Positions 49,319 to 58,885 of a stretch of DNA of 64,000 nt are shown here, one piece after another; positions within the stretch are counted from its first letter, which is position 1; each line of letters begins with the position of its first letter. A program made the position numbers and the translations under genes. The stretch is from Symbiodinium microadriaticum (lineage: Eukaryota; Sar; Dinophyceae; Suessiales; Symbiodiniaceae). The stretch covers positions 525,675 to 589,674 of the forward strand of contig LSRX01000305.1 of assembly GCA_001939145.1 (NCBI GenBank), read 5' to 3'. Below the pieces are notes generated by a model. That model was not told the DNA's origin. It ran no database searches and was given only the letters and a program-made list of their open reading frames with translations.

Positions 49319-49395
49319 GTCCAGTACCATCTGACGGCTTCCTGGAAGGCTATGCTCGTCGAGGTGCAGAAAGTTCAATGTGAAGGGCCGACAGG
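49319..49395 (+). CDS. Internal exon candidate
   Basis: Acceptor ttgcatcgacaag, frame VQYHLTASWKAMLVEVQKVQ then CEGPT, donor gtcagt. Helical. Confidence 0.55.
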
Positions 49396-49563
49396 GTCAG
49401 TTTAGGGTTTAGGGTTTTAGAGTGCAGGATTTAGGGTTTCTGGGGCTGCTAGGGTTTAGAGAGGTTGTAGAGTGTAGGATTTAGGGCTTGTTTGTAGGGT
49501 ATAGGGGATGTTTGCGGTGTAGGTGTAGCATTAAGGGCCTCCAAGTTTTGTGCTTACTTGCAG

Positions 49564-49599
49564 GCTTTAGTGGGCATTAAGTTTGGACAGGGTGTAAAG
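49564..49599 (+). CDS. Internal exon, 12 codons
   Basis: Acceptor gtgcttacttgcag, ALVGIKFGQGVK, donor gtaagt. Strong sites on both sides. Joins 49770-49848 in phase. Confidence 0.5.
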
Positions 49600-49769
49600 G
49601 TAAGTTTAGCGTGCCGGTGTATCGTGTTCAGTCTTTATAAACTGAAAAAAAACAGCGCTTTGAGTATGGTGGTCATTTCTGGGTCGGGCGTCATTCGGGA
49701 TCCCACTACTTGCGACCTTACACTTAAACCCTAAACCCCCCAAGCCCTAAACCTAAAGTTGCTTCGCAG

Positions 49770-49848
49770 TGCCCAAACGTGTGCCTCTATTGCCCAGCCC
49801 TGCTTGGGCGGAAGGCCGAACCCCTAATGGTCCCGGGCACGCATCGAG
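49770..49848 (+). CDS. Internal exon, Cys-rich
   Basis: Acceptor aagttgcttcgcag, frame CPNVCLYCPALLGRKAEPLM then VPGTHR, donor gtatct. CxxxCxxC resembles a zinc- or cluster-binding start. That spacing is also the radical-SAM signature, but the surrounding residues do not support that family. Intron to the previous exon is 170 bases. Confidence 0.5.
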
Positions 49849-49924
49849 GTATCTATACAGAATTCAGAAGGCTAATAGACATTATTCCTTAGGGTTTAGG
49901 GTTTATAGGGTTTAGGGTTAACAG

Positions 49925-50025
49925 CTACCAAGATTTTTCCTTAGGGCTCCTTATGAGTTTTAAATATGCTACGAAGGAGCCCAAAACCCTATTCTAATTA
50001 TAAGGGCCCCTACATGACATGATCT
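49925..50025. mobile_element. Introner-like element, family H, degenerate
   Basis: The core ccaaaaccctattctaatta and right end agggcccctacat match family H. The left arm is diverged. Confidence 0.55.
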
Positions 50026-50220
50026 CTTACGGGTGTTAATGGGGATCCATCGGCTCTTGCAAGGCTTAGATTGGCTTCCGGGGGTTGGGTTTGCTGCTTG
50101 AAAACCTGAACCTTAACAGTCAAACTCTGATTGGAGTTGGACATGTCCCTCCATAATGCCCCCCAAGGTCCGAGTATTGCAATTACTGTCACGGTCACGG
50201 TCTCTGGCAAGTCTTTTCAG

Positions 50221-50470
50221 CACAGAACCCACGAGAATACAAGAGGCAAAAAGCATGGTCGGTGGGTTTGTATGCTGGCTGCTGAGCATGCCCAGCGACG
50301 CAGCGACACCAACCGACTATGCGCAGGTCAAGACGAAGCCCATTGAGTGGGACGTGACGTACGCCCTCCGAACTAAGCCACTTAGATCTAGGTTTGCAGG
50401 CAGAATGAGTATCAGCACTAGTATTGTCCTTATTATCCTTCCGATGACTATGAGTATGGTTCTTATCTGA
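50221..50470 (+). CDS. Exon candidate, 82 codons with stop
   Basis: Acceptor ggcaagtcttttcag, frame TEPTRIQEAKSMVGGFVCWL, LSMPSDAATPTDYAQVKTKP, IEWDVTYALRTKPLRSRF ... and a hydrophobic end before TGA. A donor gtttgc near 50390 may end it earlier. Confidence 0.5.
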
Positions 50471-50563
50471 CAAGGGTTCATCAATTACCAGTTACAAAGT
50501 CGAGTTATTCACAAGCTCCGGAAAGGGTTCATCCCTAAAACCTGTACAGTGCTTTCTGTCCAG

Positions 50564-50692
50564 GGCCGCCAAGAGGGCCTCCTGTTGGATCTGGCCGTCT
50601 TTACAGATCCTCCTCAACCCTACCAGGCAGCCTTACACTGCCTGCTTGCTTTGAGGTTACTATCAGGGGTAGTACATGCTAGCGGTATATAG
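50564..50692 (+). CDS. Terminal exon candidate, 42 codons
   Basis: Acceptor gtgctttctgtccag, frame GRQEGLLLDLAVFTDPPQ, PYQAALHCLLALRLLSGV, VHASGI, TAG. Confidence 0.5.
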   Translation, partial: GRQEGLLLDLAVFTDPPQPYQAALHCLLALRLLSGVVHASGI

Positions 50693-51406
50693 CCCAAACC
50701 ATGAAGCTTTAGAGTGGTCCAAATTTCAGGACCATCTTGCCTTTCAATTGCCCCTCACGTAGCATGTTGAATGGTACAGGGCATATAAGGGGAATTGATT
50801 TCTTCTGACCAGTGTCTTTGAAGGATCGGAGGACTGGATGTAATTAGTGCAAACTTATGCAAGGAGTGAGTCCCCTGATCCTTCACGCACAGGGCGCTGC
50901 ACGGGTGTGGGTTAAGGGGTTATACGGTTTAGGGTTTATAGGGGTTATAATAATATGTAACGTCTTAGAACTCCTATTCAGCGGCTTCAAGATCTTACCT
51001 GTACTTTCGGGATGTGTTTGGGCTTGGGGCTAAGGCTTCAGAATGCTGGGTGCCGAGAGTGGTGGGTTTTGGCTTCACGATGTTGCAGAGTTTGGAGTTT
51101 AGCATGTTGAGGTTTCGTGTTGAGGGTGTGGGTTTGAAGTTCGGCGTCAGCTTGGCTTTCATTCCAGGGTCAAAGCTCTAAGCAGTCTCTATTCTGTCGT
51201 AAACCGGCGAGACAGGAGAGCTTGTCATTTACACATCCACTGGCTAATGCTTCCCACAATCTGCAAGGAACCCACAGAAGGGTGTGTACCTAAATGGCAC
51301 TTTGTCGTGACAATGGTTCCTTTGGATAAGTTTTAAAGACCCTACTATCCTAAATCCAAGAACGCGAAACCCTAAAGCCGGAATCCCAATGCTTCTGCTC
51401 GCGTAG
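50693..51406. other. Stretch without a supported exon
   Basis: Some mirror-like sequence around 50730-50860, possibly a diverged element, and G-rich intron-like sequence after 50910. Confidence 0.35.
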
Positions 51407-51485
51407 AGGTCTGGAGAACTCGGCCACTGGAGGTTTGCAACAAGAGCTCGGGCTGCAAATCAATGTCATGAGCCACACGTCCCTA
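51407..51485 (+). CDS. Internal exon candidate
   Basis: Acceptor gcttctgctcgcgtag, frame GLENSATGGLQQELGLQINV then MSHTSL, strong donor gtaagt. The minus-strand frame here is its shadow. Confidence 0.5.
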
Positions 51486-51555
51486 GTAAGTAGCTGAATG
51501 TTTAGTCTACACCCTAACCGGACCATAAGCGAAATACTCGATGCCAAACCCGGGA

Positions 51556-51738
51556 CTTAGTAGGTACAGTTGCAGGTACGTTAATTGAGGTTAGAAGTAT
51601 TTATAAGTATAGATAGCTTAGTACGTACAGTTGCAGGTACGTTAATTGAGGTAAGAAGTATTTATAAGTATAGCTAGCTTAGTACGTACAGTTGCAGGTA
51701 CGTTAATTGAGGTTAGAAGTAATTGTAAGTATAGTTAG
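51556..51738. repeat. Three tandem copies of a 61-base unit
   Basis: Starts at 51556, 51617 and 51678 (cttagtacgtacagttgcag...). Copies differ at a few positions. Each holds ttgcaggtacgt, an acceptor immediately followed by a donor. Confidence 0.95.
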
Positions 51739-51899
51739 CTTGTTTCTGACTTGCCGTAGTTACTAAGTCCCATAGAACCTTAAAGTGGGACTCCTGGATC
51801 CGATTCACCAGTAGGTCTTGCATCTTGTTGAAACCACTACACCCTTTACCGTTGTACATCAAGTGTTAAATGTCAGACCACTGTCGCTACCCGCTACCC

Positions 51900-51975
51900 T
51901 AAAGCCTGAAAGGAACCCTTAAAGGAACCCTTCAAGGAACCCTTAAAGGAGCCCTTAAAAGGAGCCCTAAAGCGC
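51900..51975. repeat. AAAGGAACCCTT array
   Basis: Five near copies, reverse complement of the array at 303-500. Confidence 0.85.
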
Positions 51976-52206
51976 AACCGCAACCATGAATCCCAACATG
52001 CCAACTCTAAAGGTAAAGCCGGACTCTCGAGGCCAATGAGCATGCGCCCCCGTGTTAGGAGACTGTGTGCAGGTTCTGGCAATTCGACAGTGAGCAGAGA
52101 CACTAAGAGTTGTTTGAGGTTCCGACTTAAGGGTACTAGAAGGGCCCTAAACCCTAAATCCACTATAAGAGTACCAGAAGGGCAAGGTTTAGGGTGAGAA
52201 TCTTAT

Positions 52207-52392
52207 GTGTTTCGAGCCCCAAACGCATGCGAGGAACGAGGGCGAACTCGAAGGCCATCTTGCAATCGCTGGCTACACGAAGGCCTGAAACAAGACACTT
52301 TCGAGTTGAGCGAGCTGGAAGCAAGCGTGTTGCTCTTTGATGCCGTGGGCAGGAATCCAAAGACTAGGGCTCATCAATCTTGTTCGCGATGA
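52207..52392 (+). CDS. Exon candidate, frame ambiguous
   Basis: One frame reads ...EGLKQDTFELSELEASVL then LFDAVGRNPKTRAHQSCSR and stop. Another reads FEPQTHARNEGELEGHLAIA then GYTKA and stop. Both are protein-like, and they may be parts of two exons. Confidence 0.4.
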   Translation: MFRAPNACEERGRTRRPSCNRWLHEGLKQDTFELSELEASVLLFDAVGRNPKTRAHQSCSR

Positions 52393-52736
52393 TCCAGACA
52401 CTACCCATGAAATCCCAAGTCCTAGTTGCTCACTTCAAGGGGAGTTCTATGAGTTCTTTTCTGGGATTGTACAGGGGCTTGTCTCATTTCGATGAGAACT
52501 GCAGGTGTAGTGTCCGCCACGTAGGCACCCGTTTTAAGCTTCAGCGAGGAACCCCAGCTCCTAAATCCCATAGCTTCGAGGAGCCTTCAAGCCCCGAAGC
52601 CACTTCAAAAGACTTCTTCGCACGACTTTCTTGGACCTCCTTGCAAGACCCCTGTTTCAGGCCGACACCCCAGACCCGAACACTACACCCGAAACTCTCA
52701 GCCGCGAACCCTCACTCCTCGACCGTAACCTCCTGA
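52380..52736 (+). CDS. Open exon candidate, 118 codons
   Basis: MFAMIQTLPMKSQVLVAHFK, GSSMSSFLGLYRGLSHFDEN, CRCSVRHVGTRFKLQRGT ... to a stop. The last third is Ser/Pro/Thr-rich and may be intron. No domain recognised. Confidence 0.4.
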   Translation: MFAMIQTLPMKSQVLVAHFKGSSMSSFLGLYRGLSHFDENCRCSVRHVGTRFKLQRGTPAPKSHSFEEPSSPEATSKDFFARLSWTSLQDPCFRPTPQTRTLHPKLSAANPHSSTVTS

Positions 52737-52823
52737 TAATTTCGGTCTACTTCAGGAATAATATTCGATCGTCTGATTCATTGGCTTTTACATCCAACAT
52801 CGTTTGAGCCCACGAAACCCTAC

Positions 52824-52905
52824 CTTAAGCTACCAGAACCTACTTGTTGGTAGGGTCGGTCAAAATTCTATTTTTGGGTCTACCTACAAGAACCTACAGA
52901 AAGGA
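52824..52905. repeat. Diverged inverted-repeat element
   Basis: gctaccagaacctacttg and a related stretch (accagaacctacttttcgta) near 41538 suggest another family. Arms are imperfect. Confidence 0.4.
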
Positions 52906-53301
52906 GGTTATAGTAGTTCACGGTTGACCCACCAGCACGAACATCCGTTACATCCTGAAGCCTGCCTGCCCCTTCAATCGCTCAAAACCCTGCCCAAAAA
53001 TGAATATGCACAGCGAAATACTCTAGCCCAAGGAGGTGCTAAGTACCTTTATGGGGGGGGATACTACTCCAACCCTATATAATGGTAACCTATCTATGTC
53101 GGTACTTAGGACTCGTTGGCAACCGAGGATTTGGGGCCTGAATAACTAAGCAGTTGAATATCCCCCTGATAGTATACTCCATTATGTACTTCAGGACTGT
53201 TTAAGGGTCCAAACGATTTACCTGATTTACTTAAATCCCTAAACCCTAAACTCAAAAACGCACATAAAAATAAGCTCAAACACGCAGCTCCTAAAACGCA
53301 G

Positions 53302-53372
53302 CTCCCGGCAAGGCACTCTGGGAGCTTCCGAGAGAGATGCTCCCCCCGACGCCGGCCGCGAAGCATGGCAAG
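53302..53372 (+). CDS. Internal exon candidate
   Basis: Frame PGKALWELPREMLPPTPAAK then HGK, donor gtttgc. GC-rich codons, C-strand repeats upstream, G-strand after. Confidence 0.55.
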
Positions 53373-53394
53373 GTTTGCCTTGGGCTTTGGATGT

Positions 53395-53520
53395 TTTTAG
53401 GGTTCAGGGTTTTTGGGGTTTTGGGGTTTAGGGATCAGGGTTTAAGGGTTTTAGGGTTTTCGGACTTGGTTAATTTAGGATTCAAGGTTGATGAGGGTTT
53501 AGGGTTTTAGAGGTCCTGAA
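53395..53520. repeat. Telomere-type repeat tract, G strand
   Basis: Units of gtttagggttt and ggttttgggg. Confidence 0.85.
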
Positions 53521-54039
53521 ATATTCCTTCAGATGTACAACAGGGTTGTTAAAGGGTTATGTCGGGATTGTCAAAAGGAGCGACAGAGTTCTGTGGTATA
53601 TCATAAGGGTTACTTGTAAGTGAAAAGTTATCTTCGGTTATTCTGATTATTACCAGACTCCTATATTATGGGCTTTACAGTTTACAGATTAGTAGAGTTG
53701 CAAGTCTTCGGGTGCACGTAGGTGGTGAGGTGTAGGTAGGGATCATGTGCGCTTCTTCGTAGAAAACAGTATCTGTTGTAGTTCCGTTTTGGTCTTACCT
53801 TACAGGATCCTAAATACAGAATTTGTTAATGGTTGTGGCATGAAGCGCAACCTGACCCTATTTAATTCCTGAGCCTGGTCCGAACTCAGTCAAGAAAACC
53901 CTCAAGCAAAGACGGCTCCCTAGTTGCAGTCTCCATTGCAGTTGGTTTGTGGGTTCCCTCACACGGTCCTTAATTGGAAGTGGGTTGAGCCAACAAGGGA
54001 ACTGGAATGGATAATTACTATGGGTAGGTATAAAGAGCC

Positions 54040-54110
54040 ATGAGCAAGGGGACGTTCGATTGTACCACCGCGTGCCAGGTCATAGCTGGCTTCTACCAGG
54101 CCACACGGGG
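54040..54110 (+). CDS. Possible first exon
   Basis: ATG ten bases after tataaag, frame MSKGTFDCTTACQVIAGFYQ then ATR, donor gttccg. The frame is also open further to the right. A start here is attractive but not proven. Confidence 0.45.
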
Positions 54111-54138
54111 GTTCCGGCTTACGTTTCGGGAGCAGGGT

Positions 54139-54410
54139 TTAGGACTTATGGGCTTTACGGTTTTGGACCTGTCGGACTCTTGGATATCCCATTGGTCATA
54201 GTCGGAGCTGCCCTTACAGCCGCCTTGGCCGTCCCATGCGCTCTAAGTGGAGCTATCACGCGCACAACTCTGCTTGACAAGTCCCCTCGACCACCCGATA
54301 GGAATAGGGCAGGTCAAGTGAGTCAGAATGCGCAGCACGGCCGAGGGGATACAGCCGGCCTGCGAATCCACAGAAGTTTAACAGCTGCAAGCTCTTATGG
54401 CATGCTCTAG
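54139..54410 (+). CDS. Membrane-segment exon candidate with stop
   Basis: Frame ...GLLDIPLVIVGAALTAALAV then PCALSGAITRTTLLDKSPRP ... SLTAASSYGML. Contains a ~20-residue hydrophobic segment. Phase with 54040-54110 unresolved. Confidence 0.4.
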
Positions 54411-54546
54411 AGTGTTGAAGCCTTTGGACTGTGCCTTCTGCGTTCCATTCCTGCACATGCACCTAGAGAGCCCCCATTGAACTCAAAACTCGAACGTCCC
54501 TGCCATGAGCAATGTATTTCCCTGAACTCCACACTCACCCTCGCAG

Positions 54547-54576
54547 GTGCACAAGGACAGTGTGGAGCCTCTGGAG
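54547..54576 (+). CDS. Short internal exon, 10 codons
   Basis: Acceptor actcaccctcgcag, VHKDSVEPLE, donor gtacgc. Exactly 30 bases, both sites strong. Confidence 0.4.
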
Positions 54577-54846
54577 GTACGCCGTGCTGGGAAGGGAAGG
54601 TAATCAAGTTCGCATTTATGTGATCATGTGCGTACGGACATACTGAGAAACATGCACAGATAGGTTTTGATGGAAGAGACGGTAGGGAGGGGGCAGGAGA
54701 AGCAGAACAGAGGCCGGGAAAGGGGGACTAGAACATCACAGCTCCACCAATAATCACCATTAACCCGCAAATCCGAAGCTCCTATTGGAAATACACTTAA
54801 TCGTTGGGTCCAAACTCCAAGTACACTCCCAACGCCACATGGCCCA

Positions 54847-54941
54847 GCCTCTGCAATACTCTGCATGACCCAAGTATGGTATAGTACCATATTCCCAGAG
54901 TTTAGGTATATAAGGTCATGCAGGATTTTGTGCATCAGAGG
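54847..54941. mobile_element. Introner-like element, family F, left arm eroded
   Basis: ctctgcatgacccaagtatg / aaggtcatgcaggattttg. Shares its interior (agtaccatattcccagagtttaggtata region) with the copy at 59097. Confidence 0.7.
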
Positions 54942-55116
54942 TTTGATCATGATGGCCGTGTTCTGCCGAGACTCATATATCTGGTCGGTTAAGTTTAAAA
55001 ATCAATCGCAGACCACAATCCACAAGCGACTATGGCAAGGTGTTTCTGCGCTATCTGACTGACCCAAACAGCCGGCCGTGCCCATTAGCACATCCACCCA
55101 GGCGTCGGGTGCTCAG

Positions 55117-55194
55117 TGTTTTTGTCTGACTCACTACGCTTGCTACTGCAAGACGTCCATGTTTATGGCTGGAATGCGTATGCCTACAATGCTG
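55117..55194 (+). CDS. Internal exon candidate, Cys/Met-rich
   Basis: Acceptor gtcgggtgctcag, 26 codons CFCLTHYACYCKTSMFMAGM then RMPTML, donor gttaag. The minus-strand frame over it is an alternative. Confidence 0.35.
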
Positions 55195-55377
55195 GTTAAG
55201 GGCGTATGCTGAAGTCGGTTCTCCTCGGAGATGTTCGTGAGCTAGGTACCGAATTGGGATCATGCTTTATTATCCCGTATTACTATTATTGTTTAGTATT
55301 CAATATAGAGCCCTAGCTATAAATGTATTGGGGGCTGTTGAAATCGACACCTAGCATCAAATTAAAAAGAGAACTAC

Positions 55378-55510
55378 CCAGAGCCCGGGAGGATCCAAAA
55401 AATAGATCCCCCTAAGTACGGCACTCTTATTCGAAGGACCCTCCAAAGGGTTTAGGGCTTAGGCCCAGTTTAGAGGTTTAGGGACCCTAATATAGAGAAC
55501 TACCCAATAT
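55378..55510. mobile_element. Chimera of family C and family D elements
   Basis: Starts with a C left arm (gcccgggaggatccaaaaaa), continues with D interior (cggcactcttattcgaagga) and a D right arm (taatatagagaactaccca). Confidence 0.75.
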
Positions 55511-55612
55511 GAGAGCTGCCAAGTCAGACCCAATATGAATTCCTGAGCGACCTGGGCGCGTCAATCCCCACGGTCTTCAATTCTCTGCTCCCTAAGCCCT
55601 GAAACCCCAGAC

Positions 55613-55733
55613 CTCTACTCCCTTGGTTCTTAGCAGAGAATGGGGGAATGGGTTATTGGGACTACTATAGGGGACCTTAAGAGGCGATCCTAGGGATCCA
55701 TACCCCCACTCCCTACTAAGAACCAGGGAGTCT
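55613..55733. mobile_element. Inverted-repeat element, family O
   Basis: ctactcccttggttcttagc / actaagaaccagggagtc arms with gggactactataggggacct inside. One copy seen. Confidence 0.7.
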
Positions 55734-56149
55734 AAGCTACAAACTCGTAAAGCTCGAAGGCCTTTAGCCACCAGAGCCTGAACCCCGACACCCCTGCACA
55801 CCTTGGCCCTGGAATACAGAGACGGCCTTTTAGTTTTATGGTATAGAGCCGCTACATTAACTCAAGACCCTAAAGCCCTGAGGTCTTCATTGGTTCCGTA
55901 GGGCCCCTGATGGTAACTACAACTCCGTTTCCCAAAAATATGTAGATGGCTGGACGGACGGGCGGGTAGATGGATAGGTCTATGTTCATTTTTCAAACTG
56001 TTTGCAAAAGGAACGTTGAACAGAACCGGGCAGAGCAAACCGGGAGCCTTGCAAACAGGCAAAGCACTCACAGAGCCTAAACCCTAAACCACCCTAAGCC
56101 TAAACCCTAGAAACCGACCGGAGATAGATACTTTTAAAATAAAGCCCAG
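55734..56149. other. Stretch without a supported exon
   Basis: A minus-strand frame at 55862-56071 has no splice support. Confidence 0.35.
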
Positions 56150-56203
56150 GGCGAGTCGTCCGGGCCTCAGATCGCTCTTGGTGCCTCGCGGCTTGCATTC
56201 AGG
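56150..56203 (+). CDS. Internal exon candidate
   Basis: 18 codons GESSGPQIALGASRLAFR, acceptor aaagcccag, donor gtttagggtttgggg. Confidence 0.5.
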
Positions 56204-56424
56204 GTTTAGGGTTTGGGGTTTAGGGCCTTTCAAAGTTGCTCCGAAGAGTTTAGATGAGGGTTCTTTGTTAAGAATTATATAGAATAGGGCTTGGGGGATT
56301 CCTGTTAAGGGCTCCTTAAAGGGTTCTATGAGGGCTACTATAAAGGTTTAGGGTTTGTATCGGCCTCTTGAGGGTTTGTGCATGTTTAGGGTTCGCATGG
56401 GATTTGTGAAGTTTTTTTTTTATT

Positions 56425-56534
56425 ACGGGGGTGATATAAACCCTGCATTAATTACGCATAATGAGGAATATACCCTGATTCCCATGGTTTAGGGTCCTTA
56501 TTAAGTTAATGCAGGATTTATATCATCAACAGTA
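56425..56534. mobile_element. Introner-like element, family E
   Basis: gggggtgatataaaccctgc / gcaggatttatatcatcaac arms; the right end reads cagtag. Confidence 0.8.
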
Positions 56535-56724
56535 GGGGGTTTGATTGCCTTTGTGCCGTCATCAAAGGGCGGGGGGCCTTGACCGTTGAGGGTTCAGAGC
56601 CTTAACTAACCCGCCAAAGCCTAAACCCGCGGCGTGTAACTCCTTAAACTGCCTATGTCAACCGGTTTACTTGTCAAACGGGGGATGCCGTAAGGTATAA
56701 GGTGAACAAAAACACATGGCGCAG

Positions 56725-56768
56725 CCTCAACACGCAAGCACTGAGCGAGCCTAGCATGGCCTTAACTG
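56725..56768 (+). CDS. Short internal exon candidate
   Basis: Acceptor cacatggcgcag, LNTQALSEPSMALT, strong donor gtaagt. Confidence 0.4.
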
Positions 56769-57000
56769 GTAAGTTAAAGGATTCGGGCTTTCGGATTTCA
56801 GGGCATTAGGGGGGGAGTTCTGGTTTAGGGGTTTAGGGCTGCGGGATTTGACCCTGGACCTTAAACCGTTTAAGGTTTCGGCTTCAGGGGGTTTAGGCTT
56901 TGGGGTTTGCTGAGTCCCTTGTGGAGTGCATCTGTGCATACTGTAGGGTTTGGGGTTAAGGGTTTAGGGTTTAGGGTAATAGCAGTAATGGCACTTCCAG

Positions 57001-57037
57001 CGAGGAGTGCCGCCCTCAACCGCATTCCAGCATACAG
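57001..57037 (+). CDS. Exon before a family D intron
   Basis: Acceptor aatggcacttccag, frame EECRPQPHSSIQ ending on a codon boundary, donor gtagtt. Confidence 0.5.
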
Positions 57038-57132
57038 GTAGTTCTTTAAGTTAGGGTCCGTTTTAGAGTCCTTGTTGAAAGGGCGCCGTACTAAAAGAGG
57101 GACCCTAGTTTAGAGAGCAGCCCATATTCCAG
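57038..57132. mobile_element. Introner-like element, family D, acting as an intron
   Basis: gtagttctttaagttagggt / ccctagtttagagagcagcc arms. The bases attccag(c/t)ata sit on both sides (57024-57034 and 57126-57136), consistent with a target-site duplication that also supplies the acceptor attccag. Confidence 0.9.
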
Positions 57133-57198
57133 TATAGTGTAGGTGATGTTGACGGACTGCCCTGCGCCGGTGACCACAAGCATGGAAGATGTTGCCAG
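57133..57198 (+). CDS. Exon after a family D intron
   Basis: In phase with 57001-57037: YSVGDVDGLPCAGDHKHGRC then CQ before donor gtgatt. The frame stays open further (VILLEVRHST...) to a stop near 57286. Confidence 0.5.
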
Positions 57199-57479
57199 GT
57201 GATTCTTCTGGAGGTTCGGCACTCAACTGCTCCTGGGGGCTTACAGTTGTCTGAGTGGGCTTTGTTTTGTGGGCTTGGGATTTAGGTCACAGGTTTTAGG
57301 GTTTTGGCGTTTCGAGCATAAGGTTTTGAGTTTTAGGGCTTATCCCCTTTCGGGCCCAGGAGGTGTCACTGAAGTCTTTTGATTTTTCTGGGTTTGGGGA
57401 TGCATCGTTTGGATCGCGCTTCCGGTTAGGAAGGCCCTGTACCTTAACCTTAAGCCCTAAGCCCTCCTAAACTCCCCAG

Positions 57480-57560
57480 GTGGAAAGACCGAATTTCCTC
57501 TTCCGCGATGTGGATCGCTTCCGGAAGCGTCTCCTGATCTTGACTTCAGCCCTTTCGTTG
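57480..57560 (+). CDS. Internal exon, 27 codons, well supported
   Basis: Acceptor aaactccccag, frame VERPNFLFRDVDRFRKRLLI then LTSALSL, donor gtgggt, both on codon boundaries. A basic helix then a hydrophobic one. Confidence 0.6.
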
Positions 57561-57594
57561 GTGGGTTTGCGGAACCCTTATAAGGGGTCCACCT

Positions 57595-57690
57595 GTAGTC
57601 ACCATTGTAGTTCCTGCGTTCGGTCACCGTGCTTCACGATAGAACTACTGTAGTAGCTACTTAGTCAAACTTCAATGGAGAAAAAGCGCA
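57595..57690. mobile_element. Introner-like element, family B, diverged
   Basis: acctgtagtcaccattgtag at the left; the right end cttcaatgga is only partly preserved. Confidence 0.5.
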
Positions 57691-57886
57691 GGGTTTAGCC
57701 TTTAAGCTGACATCTTGGGCTTAGGATTGCAGGCGCTGTAGATCTGTTGGGGAAGGATGCCGTCGTTGCCTTTTAGGAAGCCCTAAACCCTAAACCCTCC
57801 ACCCTAAGCCCTAAGGCCCTGAGCCCTAACGTAAGCCCTGAACCCTCAAGCCCAAACTCTATGCCCCAAACGTATGTAATTACTAG

Positions 57887-57978
57887 GTCGGAATGGCTTG
57901 TGAAGCGCTTGAAGTTTAAAGCAGATGAACCCAAGCTTGCAGAGCCCTACCCTTATCCGCCTTACCGAAACCCCAAAA
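57887..57978 (+). CDS. Exon before a family L intron
   Basis: Frame SEWLVKRLKFKADEPKLAEP then YPYPPYRNPK, donor gtaggt. Helix followed by a proline/tyrosine-rich tail. Confidence 0.55.
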
Positions 57979-58043
57979 GTAGGTAAAAAATAATGGCCCA
58001 ACACTTGCATCAGGCTATTATCCTGCATACTTCGGGGGTCCAG
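57979..58043. mobile_element. Introner-like element, family L, acting as an intron
   Basis: Arms accccaaaagtagg (57970-57983) and catacttcgggggtc. A 65-base intron ending gggtccag. Interior aataatggcccaacacttgc is shared with the copy at 60651. Confidence 0.75.
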
Positions 58044-58141
58044 GTAGGCGCCAAGTTTCTGTGGGATCAGGGAGGGATCTCCACTGCCTCCCCCTCAAAG
58101 CCCAGTTACCTATATTGACTGGGTTCTGGGTACTTTTTTAA
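58044..58141 (+). CDS. Terminal exon candidate after a family L intron
   Basis: In phase: (S)RRQVSVGSGRDLHCLPLK then AQLPILTGFWVLF, TAA. Confidence 0.4.
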
Positions 58142-58251
58142 GATTTGTTTAGGATTTCTAAGGGACAGTAGCCCTCTAGAAGGGTATGGGTCTTTCGAAG
58201 ATGCCTGCTACTTCGAAGTTGGCCTATGGGGGGTCTTGAAAGGGATTCTAC

Positions 58252-58524
58252 ATGCTTAGCTCTTATTTGAGATGTGTTGGGGTCTCGGGGCTAGCAGGGG
58301 AGCCCCAAAAACCTGTTTTGTCAAGGGTTCGAGATGGCCTTTGTGCAGGCACCTTGGAACTCTTCCTGCTACGCTCAAGACTTTCAGGTCCAGTTCTGGC
58401 CTTCTACTTTTCGATGTTGCTTCTTATGATTAAGGGGTTTTCGACCTCTTTCGCATGGCTTGCCTCACATCCAAGGCCTCCCCTTGGCTACTTCGCCCCC
58501 AAACCCGGATCCCTAAAACCCTGA
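58252..58524 (+). CDS. Open frame, uncertain
   Basis: MLSSYLRCVGVSGLAGEP... 90 codons with a hydrophobic stretch LAFYFSMLLLMIKGFS. A competing exon after cctttgtgcag (58349, APWNSSCYAQDFQ, donor gtccag) overlaps it. Confidence 0.3.
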   Translation: MLSSYLRCVGVSGLAGEPQKPVLSRVRDGLCAGTLELFLLRSRLSGPVLAFYFSMLLLMIKGFSTSFAWLASHPRPPLGYFAPKPGSLKP

Positions 58525-58576
58525 GCCCTAGGCAGGCCCTAAAGGCACTGGGACATGAAGCAAGGTAAAACTGCAG

Positions 58577-58602
58577 CTGCCGGAGCCGCCAGAGGTGCCG
58601 AG
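58577..58602 (+). CDS. Short internal exon candidate
   Basis: LPEPPEVP between acceptor aaaactgcag and donor gtgcga. Confidence 0.3.
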
Positions 58603-58885
58603 GTGCGAGAACCTGCTTTTGATCCGATTTTCGGAAGCGGGGGGGGCATGTGAGGTTGCTTCGGGTTTGAGGGGGTAGGGCTTTAGTATTCTGGGGTGTA
58701 GGGTGTGAGAACCTTGTGCGTTGGAGTTGAAAGGGCTAGCAGTGCTTTAGTGTTTTGGCAGCTCGGTGATGAGGGTGTTGTTGGTGATTAGTCGAGGATT
58801 TCGAGCGTTGTCGGGGATTAATCATGTCACTTCAGTTGTGCACTGCGCTCTGTACTTTAAGCCGCATGCCTGGGCCCCGTTTTAG

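Noticed and set aside
49770-49795. Radical-SAM signature CxxxCxxC
   Set aside because: Spacing fits, but residues around it and the missing glycine-rich motif downstream give no support.
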